Positions 18,403 through 27,503 are shown, numbered from the stretch's first letter. The stretch is DNA of 64,000 nt from Streptomyces formicae (GCF_022647665.1 NZ_CP071872.1:7688001-7752000); one strand, 5' to 3'. Program-made: numbers and translations. Notes: generated by a model from the sequence alone, not told the origin.

Positions 18403-18672
18403 ATGGCGAAGTGGACCCCCAAGCACGAGGCACCCGAACCCCTGGAGGGTCCGGTCGTCGCCACAATCACCGGCGGCACGATCCTGTGGTTCGTCCTCTT
18501 CCTGGTGCAGGTCCCCTTCTACGGCTGGTTCGCCGAGCGCGACCTCGGCTGGTGGGTCTGGACCTGCCTGGCCGGCGGCGGGCTCGGGATCATCGGCATC
18601 TGGTACGTCCGCAAGCGCGACGCGGCGATCAAGCGCGCGGAGGCGGACGCCGAGGCCCGGCGCCGGAAGTGA
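18403..18672 (+). CDS. DUF2530 membrane protein
   Basis: 89 residues: a hydrophilic head (MAKWTPKHEAPEPLEGP), two membrane helices (TGGTILWFVLFLVQVPFYG and WWVWTCLAGGGLGIIGIWYV) and a charged C-terminal helix. It matches DUF2530, a small actinobacterial membrane family of unknown function often encoded beside purine permeases, as here. ATG 18403 begins the conserved part. Confidence 0.85.
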   Translation: MAKWTPKHEAPEPLEGPVVATITGGTILWFVLFLVQVPFYGWFAERDLGWWVWTCLAGGGLGIIGIWYVRKRDAAIKRAEADAEARRRK

Positions 18673-18778
18673 CGGGGCTCGCCCAGCGGACCCGGACGGA
18701 GCTCGGGACCCTGCCTTCCGCCTGATGTTCACCCCGCTCAGGGGGTGAAGGCCGCCCTCCCGCCGTACCGTCGAGAAC

Positions 18779-21232
18779 ATGACGCAGCGGTCGGACATCG
18801 GCAGCAACGAGCCCCAGCACTACGCCACCGCGGCCATCGACGCGGGCGCGGAGCTCGACCCCGTGCACCCCGTGGCGCCGCCCGTGCTGCACCGGCCCGG
18901 CGGGCTCACCGCCGCCGAGGTGGCGGAGCGGATCGCGCGCGGCGAGGTCAACGACATACCCGTACGCAGCAGTCGCTCCGCCGTCGACATCATCCGGGGC
19001 AACGTCTTCACCCGCTTCAACGCGATCATCGGCGTGCTGTGGGTGATCATGTTCTTCGTCGCGCCGTTCCAGGACACCCTCTTCGGGTTCGTCATCCTGG
19101 CCAACACCGGCATCGGCATCATCCAGGAGCTCCGCGCCAAGAAGACCCTCGACGGGCTCGCCGTCATCGGCGAGGCGAAACCCGTCGTCCGGCGCGACGG
19201 CGTCGCCGGCGAGGTGTCCACGTCCGAGATCGTCCTCGGCGACCTCATCGAACTCGGCCCCGGCGACAAGGTCGTCGTGGACGGCGAGGTCGCCGAGGCC
19301 GACAGCCTCGAGGTCGACGAGTCGCTGCTCACCGGCGAGGCCGACCCGGTCCTGAAGCGGCGCGGCGACCAGATGATGTCCGGCAGCTTCGTCGTCGCGG
19401 GCGGCGGCGCCTTCACCGCCACCAAGGTCGGGCGTGAGGCGTACGCCGCACAGCTCGCCGAGGAGGCGTCCCGCTTCACGCTCGTCCACTCCGAGCTGCG
19501 CAGCGGCATCTCCACGATCCTCAAGTACGTGACGTGGATGATGGTCCCGACCGCGATCGGGCTCATCATCAGCCAGCTGCTGGTGAAGGGCGACAACTTC
19601 AAGGACTCGGTCGCCCGCACCGTCGGCGGCATCGTCCCGATGATCCCCGAGGGCCTCGTCCTCCTCACCTCCGTGGCCTTCGCGATCGGCGTCATCCGGC
19701 TCGGCCGCAAGCAGTGCCTGGTCCAGGAGCTGCCCGCGATCGAAGGGCTCGCCCGCGTCGACGTGGTCTGCCTCGACAAGACCGGCACGCTCACCGAGGG
19801 CGGCATGGACGTCACCGAGCTGCGCACCCTCGACGGCCACGACGAGGCGTACGTACGCAAGGTGCTGGGCGCGCTCGGCGAGTCCGACCCGCGGCCGAAC
19901 GCCTCGCTCCAGGCGATCATCGACGCCTGTCCGGACAGCGACGAATGGCGCTGCGTCGAGTCGCTGCCCTTCTCCTCCGCCCGCAAGTACAGCGGCGCCG
20001 CCTTCAGCGAGGGCGACGGTCAGAGCTCCACCTGGCTGCTCGGCGCGCCCGATGTGCTGCTGCCCGAGAAGGATCCGGTCCTCGCCGACATCGACCGCCT
20101 CAACGAGCAGGGGCTGCGGGTGCTGCTGCTCGCCCGCGCCGCCGGGGAGCTCGACGCCCCCGACGTCGCCACGGGCGCCCGGCCCGCCGCCCTGGTCGTC
20201 CTGGAGCAGCGGCTGCGGCCCGACGCCGCGGACACCCTCCGGTACTTCGCCGACCAGGACGTCACCGCGAAGGTCATCTCCGGCGACAACGCGGTCTCCG
20301 TGAGCGCGGTGGCCGAGAAGGTCGGTGTGCCCGGCGCCGCGCACACCGTGGACGCCCGCCGGCTCCCGGCCGAGCGGGACGCGATGGCGGCCGAGCTCGA
20401 CAAGAACGCGGTCTTCGGCCGCGTGACCCCGCAGCAGAAGCGCGACATGGTCAGCGCGCTCCAGTCCCGCGGCCACACGGTCGCGATGACCGGCGACGGC
20501 GTCAACGACGTCCTCGCCCTCAAGGACGCCGACATCGGCGTCTCGATGGGCTCGGGTTCGGAGGCGACGAAGGCGGTCGCCCAGATCGTCCTGCTGAACA
20601 ACAGCTTCTCCACCCTGCCGTCGGTCGTCGCCGAGGGCCGCCGCGTCATCGGCAACATCACCCGGGTCGCGACCCTCTTCCTGACGAAGACCGTCTATTC
20701 GGTGCTGCTCGCGATCCTCGTGGTCGTCTCGCAGGTGGAGTACCCCTTCCTGCCCCGCCATCTGACCCTGCTGTCGACACTGACGATCGGCGTCCCGGCC
20801 TTCTTCCTGGCCCTGGCGCCCAACAAGGAGCGCGCCAAGCCGCACTTCGTCCGCCGGGTCATGCGGTACTCGATCCCGGGCGGCATCGTCGCCGCGGCGG
20901 CGACCTTCGCGACGTACGTGCTGGCCCGCTCCCACTACAGCGGCCCCGGCGCCCTGGCGGCCGAGACCAGCGCCGCGACGCTGACCCTCTTCCTGGTCGC
21001 CATGTGGGTCCTGGCGATCGTCGCCCGCCCGTACACGTGGTGGCGGGTCGGGCTGGTCGCGGCGATGGGCCTGTGCTTCCTGGTCGTGCTGGCGGTGCCG
21101 TCGCTCCAGGACTTCTTCGCGCTGAAGCTGGTGGGCACGACGATGCCGTGGGCGGCAGTGGCGATCGCGGCGGTGGCGTCGGTGCTGCTGGAGTTCGCGT
21201 GGCGGTGGGTGGACCGGCGCTTCCCGGCATGA
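18779..21232 (+). CDS. cation-transporting P-type ATPase (CtpE-like)
   Basis: 817 residues. Actuator motif LTGEADPV, phosphorylation motif VCLDKTGTLTEGG (Asp333), hinge TGDGVNDVLALKDADIG, and VPMIPEGLVLLTSVAFAIGV in helix 4, a PEGL motif usual for P2-type pumps. Order and length match the actinobacterial CtpE group, for which calcium uptake has been proposed in mycobacteria. No N-terminal metal-binding domain is present, so a heavy-metal pump is unlikely. Transport uses ATP at the plasma membrane. The start ATG 18779 lacks a strong ribosome site. A short degenerate copy of one of its segments exists at 23685-23753. Confidence 0.9.
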   Translation: MTQRSDIGSNEPQHYATAAIDAGAELDPVHPVAPPVLHRPGGLTAAEVAERIARGEVNDIPVRSSRSAVDIIRGNVFTRFNAIIGVLWVIMFFVAPFQDTLFGFVILANTGIGIIQELRAKKTLDGLAVIGEAKPVVRRDGVAGEVSTSEIVLGDLIELGPGDKVVVDGEVAEADSLEVDESLLTGEADPVLKRRGDQMMSGSFVVAGGGAFTATKVGREAYAAQLAEEASRFTLVHSELRSGISTILKYVTWMMVPTAIGLIISQLLVKGDNFKDSVARTVGGIVPMIPEGLVLLTSVAFAIGVIRLGRKQCLVQELPAIEGLARVDVVCLDKTGTLTEGGMDVTELRTLDGHDEAYVRKVLGALGESDPRPNASLQAIIDACPDSDEWRCVESLPFSSARKYSGAAFSEGDGQSSTWLLGAPDVLLPEKDPVLADIDRLNEQGLRVLLLARAAGELDAPDVATGARPAALVVLEQRLRPDAADTLRYFADQDVTAKVISGDNAVSVSAVAEKVGVPGAAHTVDARRLPAERDAMAAELDKNAVFGRVTPQQKRDMVSALQSRGHTVAMTGDGVNDVLALKDADIGVSMGSGSEATKAVAQIVLLNNSFSTLPSVVAEGRRVIGNITRVATLFLTKTVYSVLLAILVVVSQVEYPFLPRHLTLLSTLTIGVPAFFLALAPNKERAKPHFVRRVMRYSIPGGIVAAAATFATYVLARSHYSGPGALAAETSAATLTLFLVAMWVLAIVARPYTWWRVGLVAAMGLCFLVVLAVPSLQDFFALKLVGTTMPWAAVAIAAVASVLLEFAWRWVDRRFPA

Positions 21233-21265
21233 ACACGCTGAGCCAAGGGCGGAGAGCCGAGGGCT

Positions 21266-21835
21266 TCAGGCGCCCTCGTACACCCAGGCCCGGCCCGTCT
21301 GCCGGTACTTTTCCACCGGGATCGGCTCCACACCGGTTTTCATGCGGGCGGTGTACAGCAGACCGTCGAGGTGGTCGATCTCGTGGTGGATGAGGCGGGC
21401 GAGGCCGCGTTCATACACGGTGGTCACGATCTCTCCAGTCAGGGCCGTGGTCGCGACAGTGATCGTCAAGGGCCGGGGTACGAGACCGCGGACATCGAAG
21501 AAGCTCAGGCAGCCCTCGTACTGCTCGTCCATCTCGTCGGAGCGGGTGGTGATCCGCGGGTTGAGCAGGATGATGGCGGGGGCGTCGCCGGGCGGCTGGA
21601 CGACGGCTGCGGCGCGGGCGATGCCGATCTGCGGGGCGGCGATGCCCATACCCTTGGCGAAGGGGTGGACCTGCCCGATCCGCTCCATGGCGGCGAACAG
21701 CTCGTCTGTGATGCGTTCTGCCTCGTCGCGTTCGGCGGGCAGGTCGAAGGCGCGGGCCGGTTCGGTGAGGGTGCCGGCACCGTGTTGGACGACGCCGAGG
21801 TCTCGCATCTGCTGACTGGGCCGCACGTCAATCAC
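21266..21835 (-). CDS. def: peptide deformylase
   Basis: 189 residues. All three metal/catalytic motifs are readable: GMGIAAPQIG (motif I), EGCLSFFDVRG (motif II, Cys ligand) and LIHHEIDHLDG (motif III, HExDH in the form HHEIDH). The enzyme removes the formyl group from nascent proteins. Motif II is EGCLSF rather than EGCLSV, as in some streptomycete second deformylases. I start at GTG 21835, with AGGGGAG six bases upstream and a 4-bp GTGA overlap with the preceding regulator fragment; a longer in-frame start would read back through that gene. Confidence 0.88.
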   Translation of the reverse strand: MIDVRPSQQMRDLGVVQHGAGTLTEPARAFDLPAERDEAERITDELFAAMERIGQVHPFAKGMGIAAPQIGIARAAAVVQPPGDAPAIILLNPRITTRSDEMDEQYEGCLSFFDVRGLVPRPLTITVATTALTGEIVTTVYERGLARLIHHEIDHLDGLLYTARMKTGVEPIPVEKYRQTGRAWVYEGA

Positions 21836-22224
21836 CTGAACTCCCCTTGATCTGTGTCGCGTTCGGTCCATGCCCGGAACCGCCACTCCAGACGGTACCG
21901 AGCGTGCAGGGCGGGTGTAGTTGTGATCCACGTGAATTGCCGTAGTTCACCGTCGTCGCTGCGGACGGGAGGGGTTCGCAGCGGGGAGGCCTCGGCGGTC
22001 ATGGAGGTCTCGGTGCCCCACACGACCGGGTCGAGGGCGGCGGGGAAGGCGAGCTGGACTTCCAGTTGCTCGGTGGGCAGGCGTACGGCCCGCTGGAACC
22101 AGTTGCCCCATTTGTCGTCGCCGACGCTGTAGGCATACTCGATCCACACGGATTCGCCGGGATAGAGCGGGAAGCGGCCGTGTTCGTTGTCGAACAGCTG
22201 AAGTTGATCCCTGGGAGTGGACAC
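21832..22224 (-). pseudogene. C-terminal part of a regulator gene cut by the IS3 element
   Basis: About 124 codons of real gene (ending TERDTDQGEFR) are preceded by codons supplied by the insertion sequence: the only start, GTG 22224, lies in its terminal repeat. Segments such as GESVWIEYAYSVGDDKWGNW and RAVRLPTEQLEVQLAF are familiar from XRE-type regulators encoded next to deformylase in other streptomycetes, whose N-terminal helix-turn-helix would be the missing part. It is coupled to def by a GTGA overlap. Loss of the DNA-binding half should abolish regulation, and def may now depend on another promoter. Confidence 0.65.
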
Positions 22225-22230
22225 CGGGTT

Positions 22231-23130
22231 TCATGTGACGAGTGACAGCGTACGTGTCGTGATCAGTTGTTGTTCGAACTCGGCTGGTGTGAGGTAGCCG
22301 AGCGCGGAGTGGCGACGGCGCCGGTTGTAGTACGAAAGCCAGCGGAACACCTCGAGCCGGGTCTGTGCCTTCGATGTCCAGCGGCGTCCGTGGAGCAACT
22401 CGCGCTTGAGGCCCTGGAAGAACGACTCGGCGAGGGCGTTGTCGTAGCTCGAGCCGACCCGGCCCATGCTGCGGCGGATGCCGTGCCGGCGACAGACGTC
22501 GGCGAAGGCGGACGCGCTGTATTGGGCGCCCCTGTCGGTGTGGAAGACGACGCCGTGAACCCGGCCGCCGCGGGCGGCCACGGCCATCTCGATCGCGTCG
22601 GTGACCAGCGAGGTGCGCATGTGGTCCGCGATCGACCAGCCCACCACTTTCCTCGAGCAGATGTCGATCACCGTGGCGAGGTAGAGCCAGGTCGGGCCGA
22701 CGGCTATGTAGGTGATGTCGCCGCACCACCTGGTGTTCAGGGTTTCCGCGGTAAAGTCGCGCATCACCAGGTCCGGCGCGGGCGGCACGGTCCGGTCCGC
22801 GGTCGTCGTCCGCTTCTTCTTGCGCAGGTGCCGGCCGACGATGTGGTTGATCCGCATCAGCCGGGTGACGCGCTTGCGGTTGACTTTGCGCCCTCTCGCC
22901 CGCAGCTCGGCATGGACGCGCGGGGCGCCGTAGGCGCCGTGGTGCTCGGTGTGGATGGCGCGGATCTCGCTCACGGTCCGCTTCTCCTCGGCTTGACGCT
23001 CGGCGCGGGCATGCTCGGTGGACAAGTGCCGGTAGTAGCCGGCGCGGGACGCCCCGAGCACCCGGCAGATCCGCTTGACGCCGAAGTCGGCGCGGTTGTC
23101 GGAGATGAAGGCCCAGCGGCGGGGGCTCAC
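22231..23130 (-). CDS. IS3-family transposase OrfB (DDE integrase domain)
   Basis: 299 residues. HTH_21 region (HHGAYGAPRVHAELRARGRK) then an rve catalytic core with the three acidic residues visible: Asp in RWCGDITYIAV, Asp in FHTDRGAQYS and Glu in NALAESFFQGLKREL (DD35E spacing). The start GTG 23130 overlaps the orfA stop (GTGA) and has GGGAGG just upstream, so reinitiation is plausible; a -1 frameshift making an OrfAB fusion is the family norm, but no A6G slippery run is seen. Confidence 0.92.
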   Translation of the reverse strand: MSPRRWAFISDNRADFGVKRICRVLGASRAGYYRHLSTEHARAERQAEEKRTVSEIRAIHTEHHGAYGAPRVHAELRARGRKVNRKRVTRLMRINHIVGRHLRKKKRTTTADRTVPPAPDLVMRDFTAETLNTRWCGDITYIAVGPTWLYLATVIDICSRKVVGWSIADHMRTSLVTDAIEMAVAARGGRVHGVVFHTDRGAQYSASAFADVCRRHGIRRSMGRVGSSYDNALAESFFQGLKRELLHGRRWTSKAQTRLEVFRWLSYYNRRRRHSALGYLTPAEFEQQLITTRTLSLVT

Positions 23131-23441
23131 TTCACCTCCCGAGCGAAATAGGCGGCTGCCCGGCGCAGGATCTCGCGCTCCAGCCGCCACTCCTGCTCGG
23201 CTTTGAGCAGCCTGGCGTTCTCAGCCCGCAGCCGGGCCAGTTCCTCGGCCGCACCGACGCTGCCGTCGCGGCCCTCGGGCGCGGCCTGGGCCTCGTCCTT
23301 GCGGACCCACGTCCGCAGCGACTCCGCAGTGATACCGAGATCTGCGGCCACCGCCGCGTACGTCCGCTTCCCGGCCGCGGCGCGGTAGAGCGCGACAGCG
23401 TCTTTCCTGAACTCCTCCGGATACGGAGACTTGCGTCCCAC
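23127..23441 (-). CDS. IS3-family transposase OrfA (HTH)
   Basis: 104 residues. It starts VGRKSPYPEEFRKDAVALYR and carries the HTH_Tnp_1 helix-turn-helix (YAAVAADLGITAESLRTWVR) and a C-terminal leucine-heptad coiled coil (LARLRAENARLLKAEQEW). It binds the IS ends and partners OrfB. I use GTG 23441 because GGGAGGG lies nine bases upstream. Confidence 0.9.
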   Translation of the reverse strand: MGRKSPYPEEFRKDAVALYRAAAGKRTYAAVAADLGITAESLRTWVRKDEAQAAPEGRDGSVGAAEELARLRAENARLLKAEQEWRLEREILRRAAAYFAREVK

Positions 23442-23501
23442 CTGGACATCCCTCCCTGGACCATCAAGATCCATCATCAGGGTGTCCACTCCAAAGGATC
23501 A

Positions 23502-23573
23502 GCCTCAGTCATCGTCTGCACCGGAGATCTCGACACGCTCGTGATCGCGCTCACGGAGGCCGGGGGACGGTAG
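23502..23573 (+). pseudogene. gene tail joined to the IS3 right end
   Basis: The frame is open exactly from the first base after the IS and ends after 23 codons (SVIVCTGDLDTLVIALTEAG). It reads like the C-terminus of a protein; the VxTxDxxxL pattern recalls PIN-domain ends, but this is weak. It is not the other half of the regulator at 21832, which is on the opposite strand. Confidence 0.4.
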
Positions 23574-23684
23574 GGCGGAGACCGGGCGTCCACCGTCGTC
23601 GGCTCGACGCACCGCACGAGGTCACGCAGCGGCGACCGACGGACAGGTGCTACGGCTCGGAGACGACTACGCGGCCGCGAGACC

Positions 23685-23753
23685 GTCTTGCTCAACAACA
23701 GCTTCTCGACGCTGCCGTCGGCGGTTGCCGAGGGCGTAGGCGATCGCCACTGA
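23685..23753 (+). pseudogene. fragment of a P-type ATPase gene
   Basis: VLLNNSFSTLPSAVAEG in frame, followed by a stop, matches residues around 600-620 of the P-type ATPase encoded at 18779 (VLLNNSFSTLPSVVAEG). The DNA is similar to 20589-20640 but diverged, so this looks like a remnant of a second ATPase gene, not a recent copy. Confidence 0.7.
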
Positions 23754-23770
23754 ACCCCGGAGGGCACGAC

Positions 23771-24355
23771 ATGGCCGACGAGACAACGACCGGGCAGGCG
23801 AAGGGCACTGCCGGCTTCCTGCTGGAAATGGGGATGCTGAAGAGGGCAAAGCGCTCCGGCTGGTGGATCGCGGGCGTGAAGGACCCCGAGACGATCGCGG
23901 AGCACTCCTTCCGAACCGGCGTCATCGGGTCTGTCCTTGCGATGATGGAGGGCGCGGACCCGGCAAAGGTCGCGCTCCTGTGCCTGTTCCACGACACGCA
24001 AGAGACCCGGGTCAGCGATATCCCGCACATCGGTCGCCGCTACCTCGACGCCGCGTCGAACGAGAAGGTCACCGCAGACCAGCTTGCCGACGCGCACCCG
24101 GCCGTACGCACCGGCGTACAGCGCGTCGTCGACGAGTACGAGAACGGCGACTCACTCGAAGTGATCTGTGCCCATGACGCCGACAAGCTCGAATGCCTCG
24201 TGCAGGCCGTCGAGTACCGCGAACAGGGATGCTCGAACGTCCAAAACTGGATCGACAGCAGCTTGTCCAAGCTCAAGACCGCGTCCGCTCAGGCCCTCGC
24301 CGAAGCCACACTGAGCATGACCTCTGTGGAGTGGCAGCAGACCTATCTACGGTGA
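23771..24355 (+). CDS. HD-domain phosphohydrolase (YfbR/HDDC2-like)
   Basis: 194 residues. HD-fold metal ligands are visible: His45 in IAEHSFRTG, His74-Asp75 in CLFHDTQETRVSDIP, and Asp138 in AHDADKLECLVQA. This pattern fits the YfbR/HDDC2 group, 5'-deoxynucleotidases acting on dNMPs. Cytoplasmic. GGAGG lies seven bases before ATG 23771. The gene follows a stretch of debris after the IS and converges on the large ATPase gene. Confidence 0.88.
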   Translation: MADETTTGQAKGTAGFLLEMGMLKRAKRSGWWIAGVKDPETIAEHSFRTGVIGSVLAMMEGADPAKVALLCLFHDTQETRVSDIPHIGRRYLDAASNEKVTADQLADAHPAVRTGVQRVVDEYENGDSLEVICAHDADKLECLVQAVEYREQGCSNVQNWIDSSLSKLKTASAQALAEATLSMTSVEWQQTYLR

Positions 24356-24392
24356 CCACCGAGACATCGCATGCGAGGTGGCTGTCCACCGC

Positions 24393-27300
24393 TCAGTCGA
24401 ACCAGCGGTCCCGCGCCAGCTCCTCCGTCCTCGACGGGTCCTCCAGCAGCGCCGCGACCTCGAAGCGCCGCGGCCACTGGCCCGCCGCCCAGGCCAGACC
24501 CGCCGCGACGCCCTCCAGCGTCGAGGCGTGGATGACGCCGTCGGGGGTGCGGCGCCAGTCGAGTTCGACGCCGCCCGCGAGCAGTTCCTCGTGCTCGACG
24601 TAGGTGTCGGGGGCCGCGGGGCCGAGCAGCGCGTGGACCGACAGCGGTACGTCGTGCTCCTCGCCGACCGTCGTCACCTCGGCCTCGACCGCCTCGCCGA
24701 GCCGGCGGACCTGGAACAGCTCCGCGAGGTCCGCGGCCCGGGCCGGGGAGACCGGCAGCAGCGGGCGGCCCGCGGTCAGCGGCAGCAGGTCGGGGGCGTC
24801 GGCGACCAGCGCGTCCGAGGCGTCCACGACGCGCACCTCACCGTCGACGACCGCGCGCAGCTCGTCCGGGAGCGTCACCTGGTCCGGGTCGAGATCGGCC
24901 AGGGCGGTGTAGAGCGCGTGCAGCTGGGCCGGGCTGACGGACCGGTCGGGATCGGCGAGGCGGCCCAGCAGTTCGGCCGCGCCGCCCGGCTCGTCGAGGA
25001 GCGCGGCGACTGAGGTCCGTACGCCGAGCGCGTGCAGCACCTGCTCGTCCTCGAAGCCGGTCGCGTCCGCCGAGTCGTACAGGCCGACCAGCAGCGGGTC
25101 ACCGCCGGCCACGCGCAGCCCTGCCGGGCGCCGGCCGCCGACCACCGGGTGGTCGCGCAGCCACCAGGCCGTGTACGGGCGCACGGTCTCGGTCGTGCCG
25201 TCCGGCAGCAGCACCCGCACGGGCTGCGTGAGCGCGTCCCGCAGCGGCGGCTGCGCGAGCAGGGCGAGCGCCTGCGGCCAGCTGTCGTCGTCGACCAGGT
25301 CCAGGTCGCGCACGGCGACGATCTCCGTCGCGACCGGCGGCAGCGGGGTCTCCGGCAGCCGGTCGAGCACGTCCTCGCACCACACGTCGACGGCGTCGAG
25401 CAGCCCCGCGTCGTCGGGCTCGGGGAAGTCCCCCTCGCGGGGCTCCACTTCGTCGGGGTCGAGGACGACGTCGGTGGCGCGGACGAGGGCGAAGTTCGCC
25501 AGCACCCCGCAGGCGGCGAGCGGCTGTTCGCCCCAGCGGTCGGCGAGTTCCGTGTCCACGAGGGCGAGTTCGTCCTCGCGCATCACGGCCGCGAAGGGGC
25601 TGCCGGGCAGCACGAGTTCGGCGGCGGGTGCGAGCTCGCCGTCCTCGTCGGGCAGGGCGAGGGCGCCCAGCCAGGGCTCGTCGCCGGGCTCCAGGCCCGC
25701 GTCCCGTACGAGCGCGAGCACGATCTCCGCGAGCTCCTCGCTGTCCGGGGCGTCCTCCTCCCACATCACCTCGCCGTCGTCGAGCGATGCGGCGACCGCG
25801 GCCCGCACCTGCGGCGTGGTCAGCACCGCGCGGGGCGTCGCCGGCAGCGCGCCGAGCTTTTCGAGGAGGGGGTGGGCGGCGTCCGGGTGGGCCACCTTCA
25901 GCCCGAAGCGGGCGAGCCCGGCGGGGGTTTCGGGGGTGGGGATGAGGACCTGGCGGGGGCCGATGGTGGTGCGCGTGCGCCCCCCGTCGGCACCACCATC
26001 GGCCCCCGCCAGCGGCACCGGGAGGCCGGAGAGCCGCTCGGGGTCGACGCCGGCGAGGCTGTCGTACAGCCGCCGCCACCACTCCGGGTCACGGTCGATC
26101 CCGGCGAGCCGGTCGACCGCCTCCGTCAGCGGCACCCGGGCGACGCCGAGCGTGCGCAGCTCCACGCGGCGCTCCAGCCCGGCGGGCAGCAGCGTGGGCA
26201 GCACATCGGCGAGCACGCGTACGGTCTCGGCGCCCGCGCCCTCCACGACCTCGGCCTCCAGCGGCCGCAGCGCGAGGAGGTCCTCCGACGGGGCGACAGG
26301 GGCGAGGAACGCGGTGCGGGGCAGCAGCTCCAGGATCGCCGCGCGCAGGGCGCCGTCGAGTGCGCCCTTGCCGAGCGGCCCCGGCACCAGGTCGATGGTG
26401 CCGGTGGAGACGGGCTGCCAGTCGCCGAGGAGTTCGGCGTACGCCGCGGCCGCACGCCGCACCAGGAAGTCGGTGAGCGGGCCGGGCGCGGGGTGGCGGC
26501 GGGCCGTGTCGAGGGGCAGCGTCGCGATGAGCAGCGCGGGGACGCCGAGCGGCTCGTCGGTGGGGGTCGGGGCGTGCACGACGGGCGCGGTCGCGGGGTG
26601 CACGGGCGCGCCCTCGGCGTCCACGGGCACCGCCCAGGTGGCCGTCCAGTGGGGGCGCAGCCGCTCCTCCAGGGGGCGGTCGGCTAGGAGCGCGGGGTCG
26701 ATGGCGCCATGGTGGGTGACGGTGCGCCAGCGGTTGACGCCGCGCGCGCTGTCGTCGATGTGGACGTACGGGCCCTGCTCGGAACGGCGCAGGGTCCGTA
26801 CGCCGTCCGGGGTCTCGACGACGACCTCCGCGAGGCCGGGCAGGGTGAGCAGCAGGGCGTCGTCGATGCCGGCGAGGAGGCGGGCGACGAGGTCCTCGGC
26901 GGTGCCGTCGCGCAGCGGCAGGATGACGACCGTGTCGTAGCCGTCGGGGGCGCTGCCCTCGGCGGGCAGCGGCAGTCGCAGCAGCGGTACGTGGCCGTCG
27001 CGGCGGCGCAGTTCGTCGCCGAGGCCGGGGCTGGCCTGGGCGACCTGCTGGGCGAGTTCGCGGGCCTCGGCGAGGGACCAGCGGACGCCGCCGTGCCGGC
27101 CGACGACGGCGGGCTCGTCGCTGACGGCGAGGACTGCGGCGAAGCCGACGCCGAAGCGGCCTACCGCCGTCCGGTCGTGATCGCGCTTGGCCGACGCGCG
27201 GAGCGTGGACAGCGACTCGACACCGGCGGCGTCGAGCGGCGCGCCGGTGTTCGCCGCGACGAGGGTGCCCCGCACGAGGGTGAGCCGGAGCCGGCCGGGC

Positions 27301-27503
27301 ACCCCGGCGCGGGCGGCGGCGTCCGCGGCGTTCTGGGCGAGCTCGACGACGAGCCGGTCCCGGTAGCCACCGAGCGCGAGGTCCTCCTCGGCGTTGGCGT
27401 CCTCCCGGAAGCGGGCGGGGCTGGCCGCCCATGCGTCGAGCACCCCACGCCGCAGCCGCGCCGTCCCGAACGGATCGGCCCCCTCGGTCGTCCTGACGCT
27501 CAC
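24393..27503 (-). CDS. Hsp90/sacsin-like GHKL ATPase protein
   Basis: 1036 residues. The N-terminal ~250 residues form a GHKL ATP-binding domain of the sacsin/Hsp90 type: the Mg-binding Asn is in VELAQNAADAA (Glu54, Asn58) and the Gly box is GRFGVGFAAVLAVSD (residues 115-129). The remaining ~750 residues, Leu/Asp/Glu-rich and without recognised domains, resemble only other actinobacterial proteins annotated as sacsin N-terminal ATPase-like. A chaperone-like ATPase role is inferred from the fold; clients are unknown. I start at GTG 27503 with GGAGA upstream; a further open stretch of 125 codons upstream is unconserved. The CDS holds an 18-bp imperfect inverted repeat near 25960-26005 (GGGGGCCGATGGTGGTGC and its complement). 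Confidence 0.85.
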   Translation of the reverse strand: MSVRTTEGADPFGTARLRRGVLDAWAASPARFREDANAEEDLALGGYRDRLVVELAQNAADAAARAGVPGRLRLTLVRGTLVAANTGAPLDAAGVESLSTLRASAKRDHDRTAVGRFGVGFAAVLAVSDEPAVVGRHGGVRWSLAEARELAQQVAQASPGLGDELRRRDGHVPLLRLPLPAEGSAPDGYDTVVILPLRDGTAEDLVARLLAGIDDALLLTLPGLAEVVVETPDGVRTLRRSEQGPYVHIDDSARGVNRWRTVTHHGAIDPALLADRPLEERLRPHWTATWAVPVDAEGAPVHPATAPVVHAPTPTDEPLGVPALLIATLPLDTARRHPAPGPLTDFLVRRAAAAYAELLGDWQPVSTGTIDLVPGPLGKGALDGALRAAILELLPRTAFLAPVAPSEDLLALRPLEAEVVEGAGAETVRVLADVLPTLLPAGLERRVELRTLGVARVPLTEAVDRLAGIDRDPEWWRRLYDSLAGVDPERLSGLPVPLAGADGGADGGRTRTTIGPRQVLIPTPETPAGLARFGLKVAHPDAAHPLLEKLGALPATPRAVLTTPQVRAAVAASLDDGEVMWEEDAPDSEELAEIVLALVRDAGLEPGDEPWLGALALPDEDGELAPAAELVLPGSPFAAVMREDELALVDTELADRWGEQPLAACGVLANFALVRATDVVLDPDEVEPREGDFPEPDDAGLLDAVDVWCEDVLDRLPETPLPPVATEIVAVRDLDLVDDDSWPQALALLAQPPLRDALTQPVRVLLPDGTTETVRPYTAWWLRDHPVVGGRRPAGLRVAGGDPLLVGLYDSADATGFEDEQVLHALGVRTSVAALLDEPGGAAELLGRLADPDRSVSPAQLHALYTALADLDPDQVTLPDELRAVVDGEVRVVDASDALVADAPDLLPLTAGRPLLPVSPARAADLAELFQVRRLGEAVEAEVTTVGEEHDVPLSVHALLGPAAPDTYVEHEELLAGGVELDWRRTPDGVIHASTLEGVAAGLAWAAGQWPRRFEVAALLEDPSRTEELARDRWFD

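Larger units (their letters stand above)
22205..23501 (-). mobile_element. IS3-family insertion sequence, apparently intact
   Basis: 1297 bp bounded by 21-bp terminal inverted repeats (22205-22225 and 23481-23501; 19 of 21 match, common core GGAGTGGACACC). It holds orfA and orfB on the minus strand in the usual IS3 order. The flanking bases (AGT on the left, GCC on the right) do not form a target duplication, so one flank has probably been rearranged since insertion. Confidence 0.9.

Noticed and set aside
22205..23501. Target-site duplication of the IS3 element
   Set aside because: The bases next to the two inverted repeats (AGT and GCC) differ, so no duplication is claimed.
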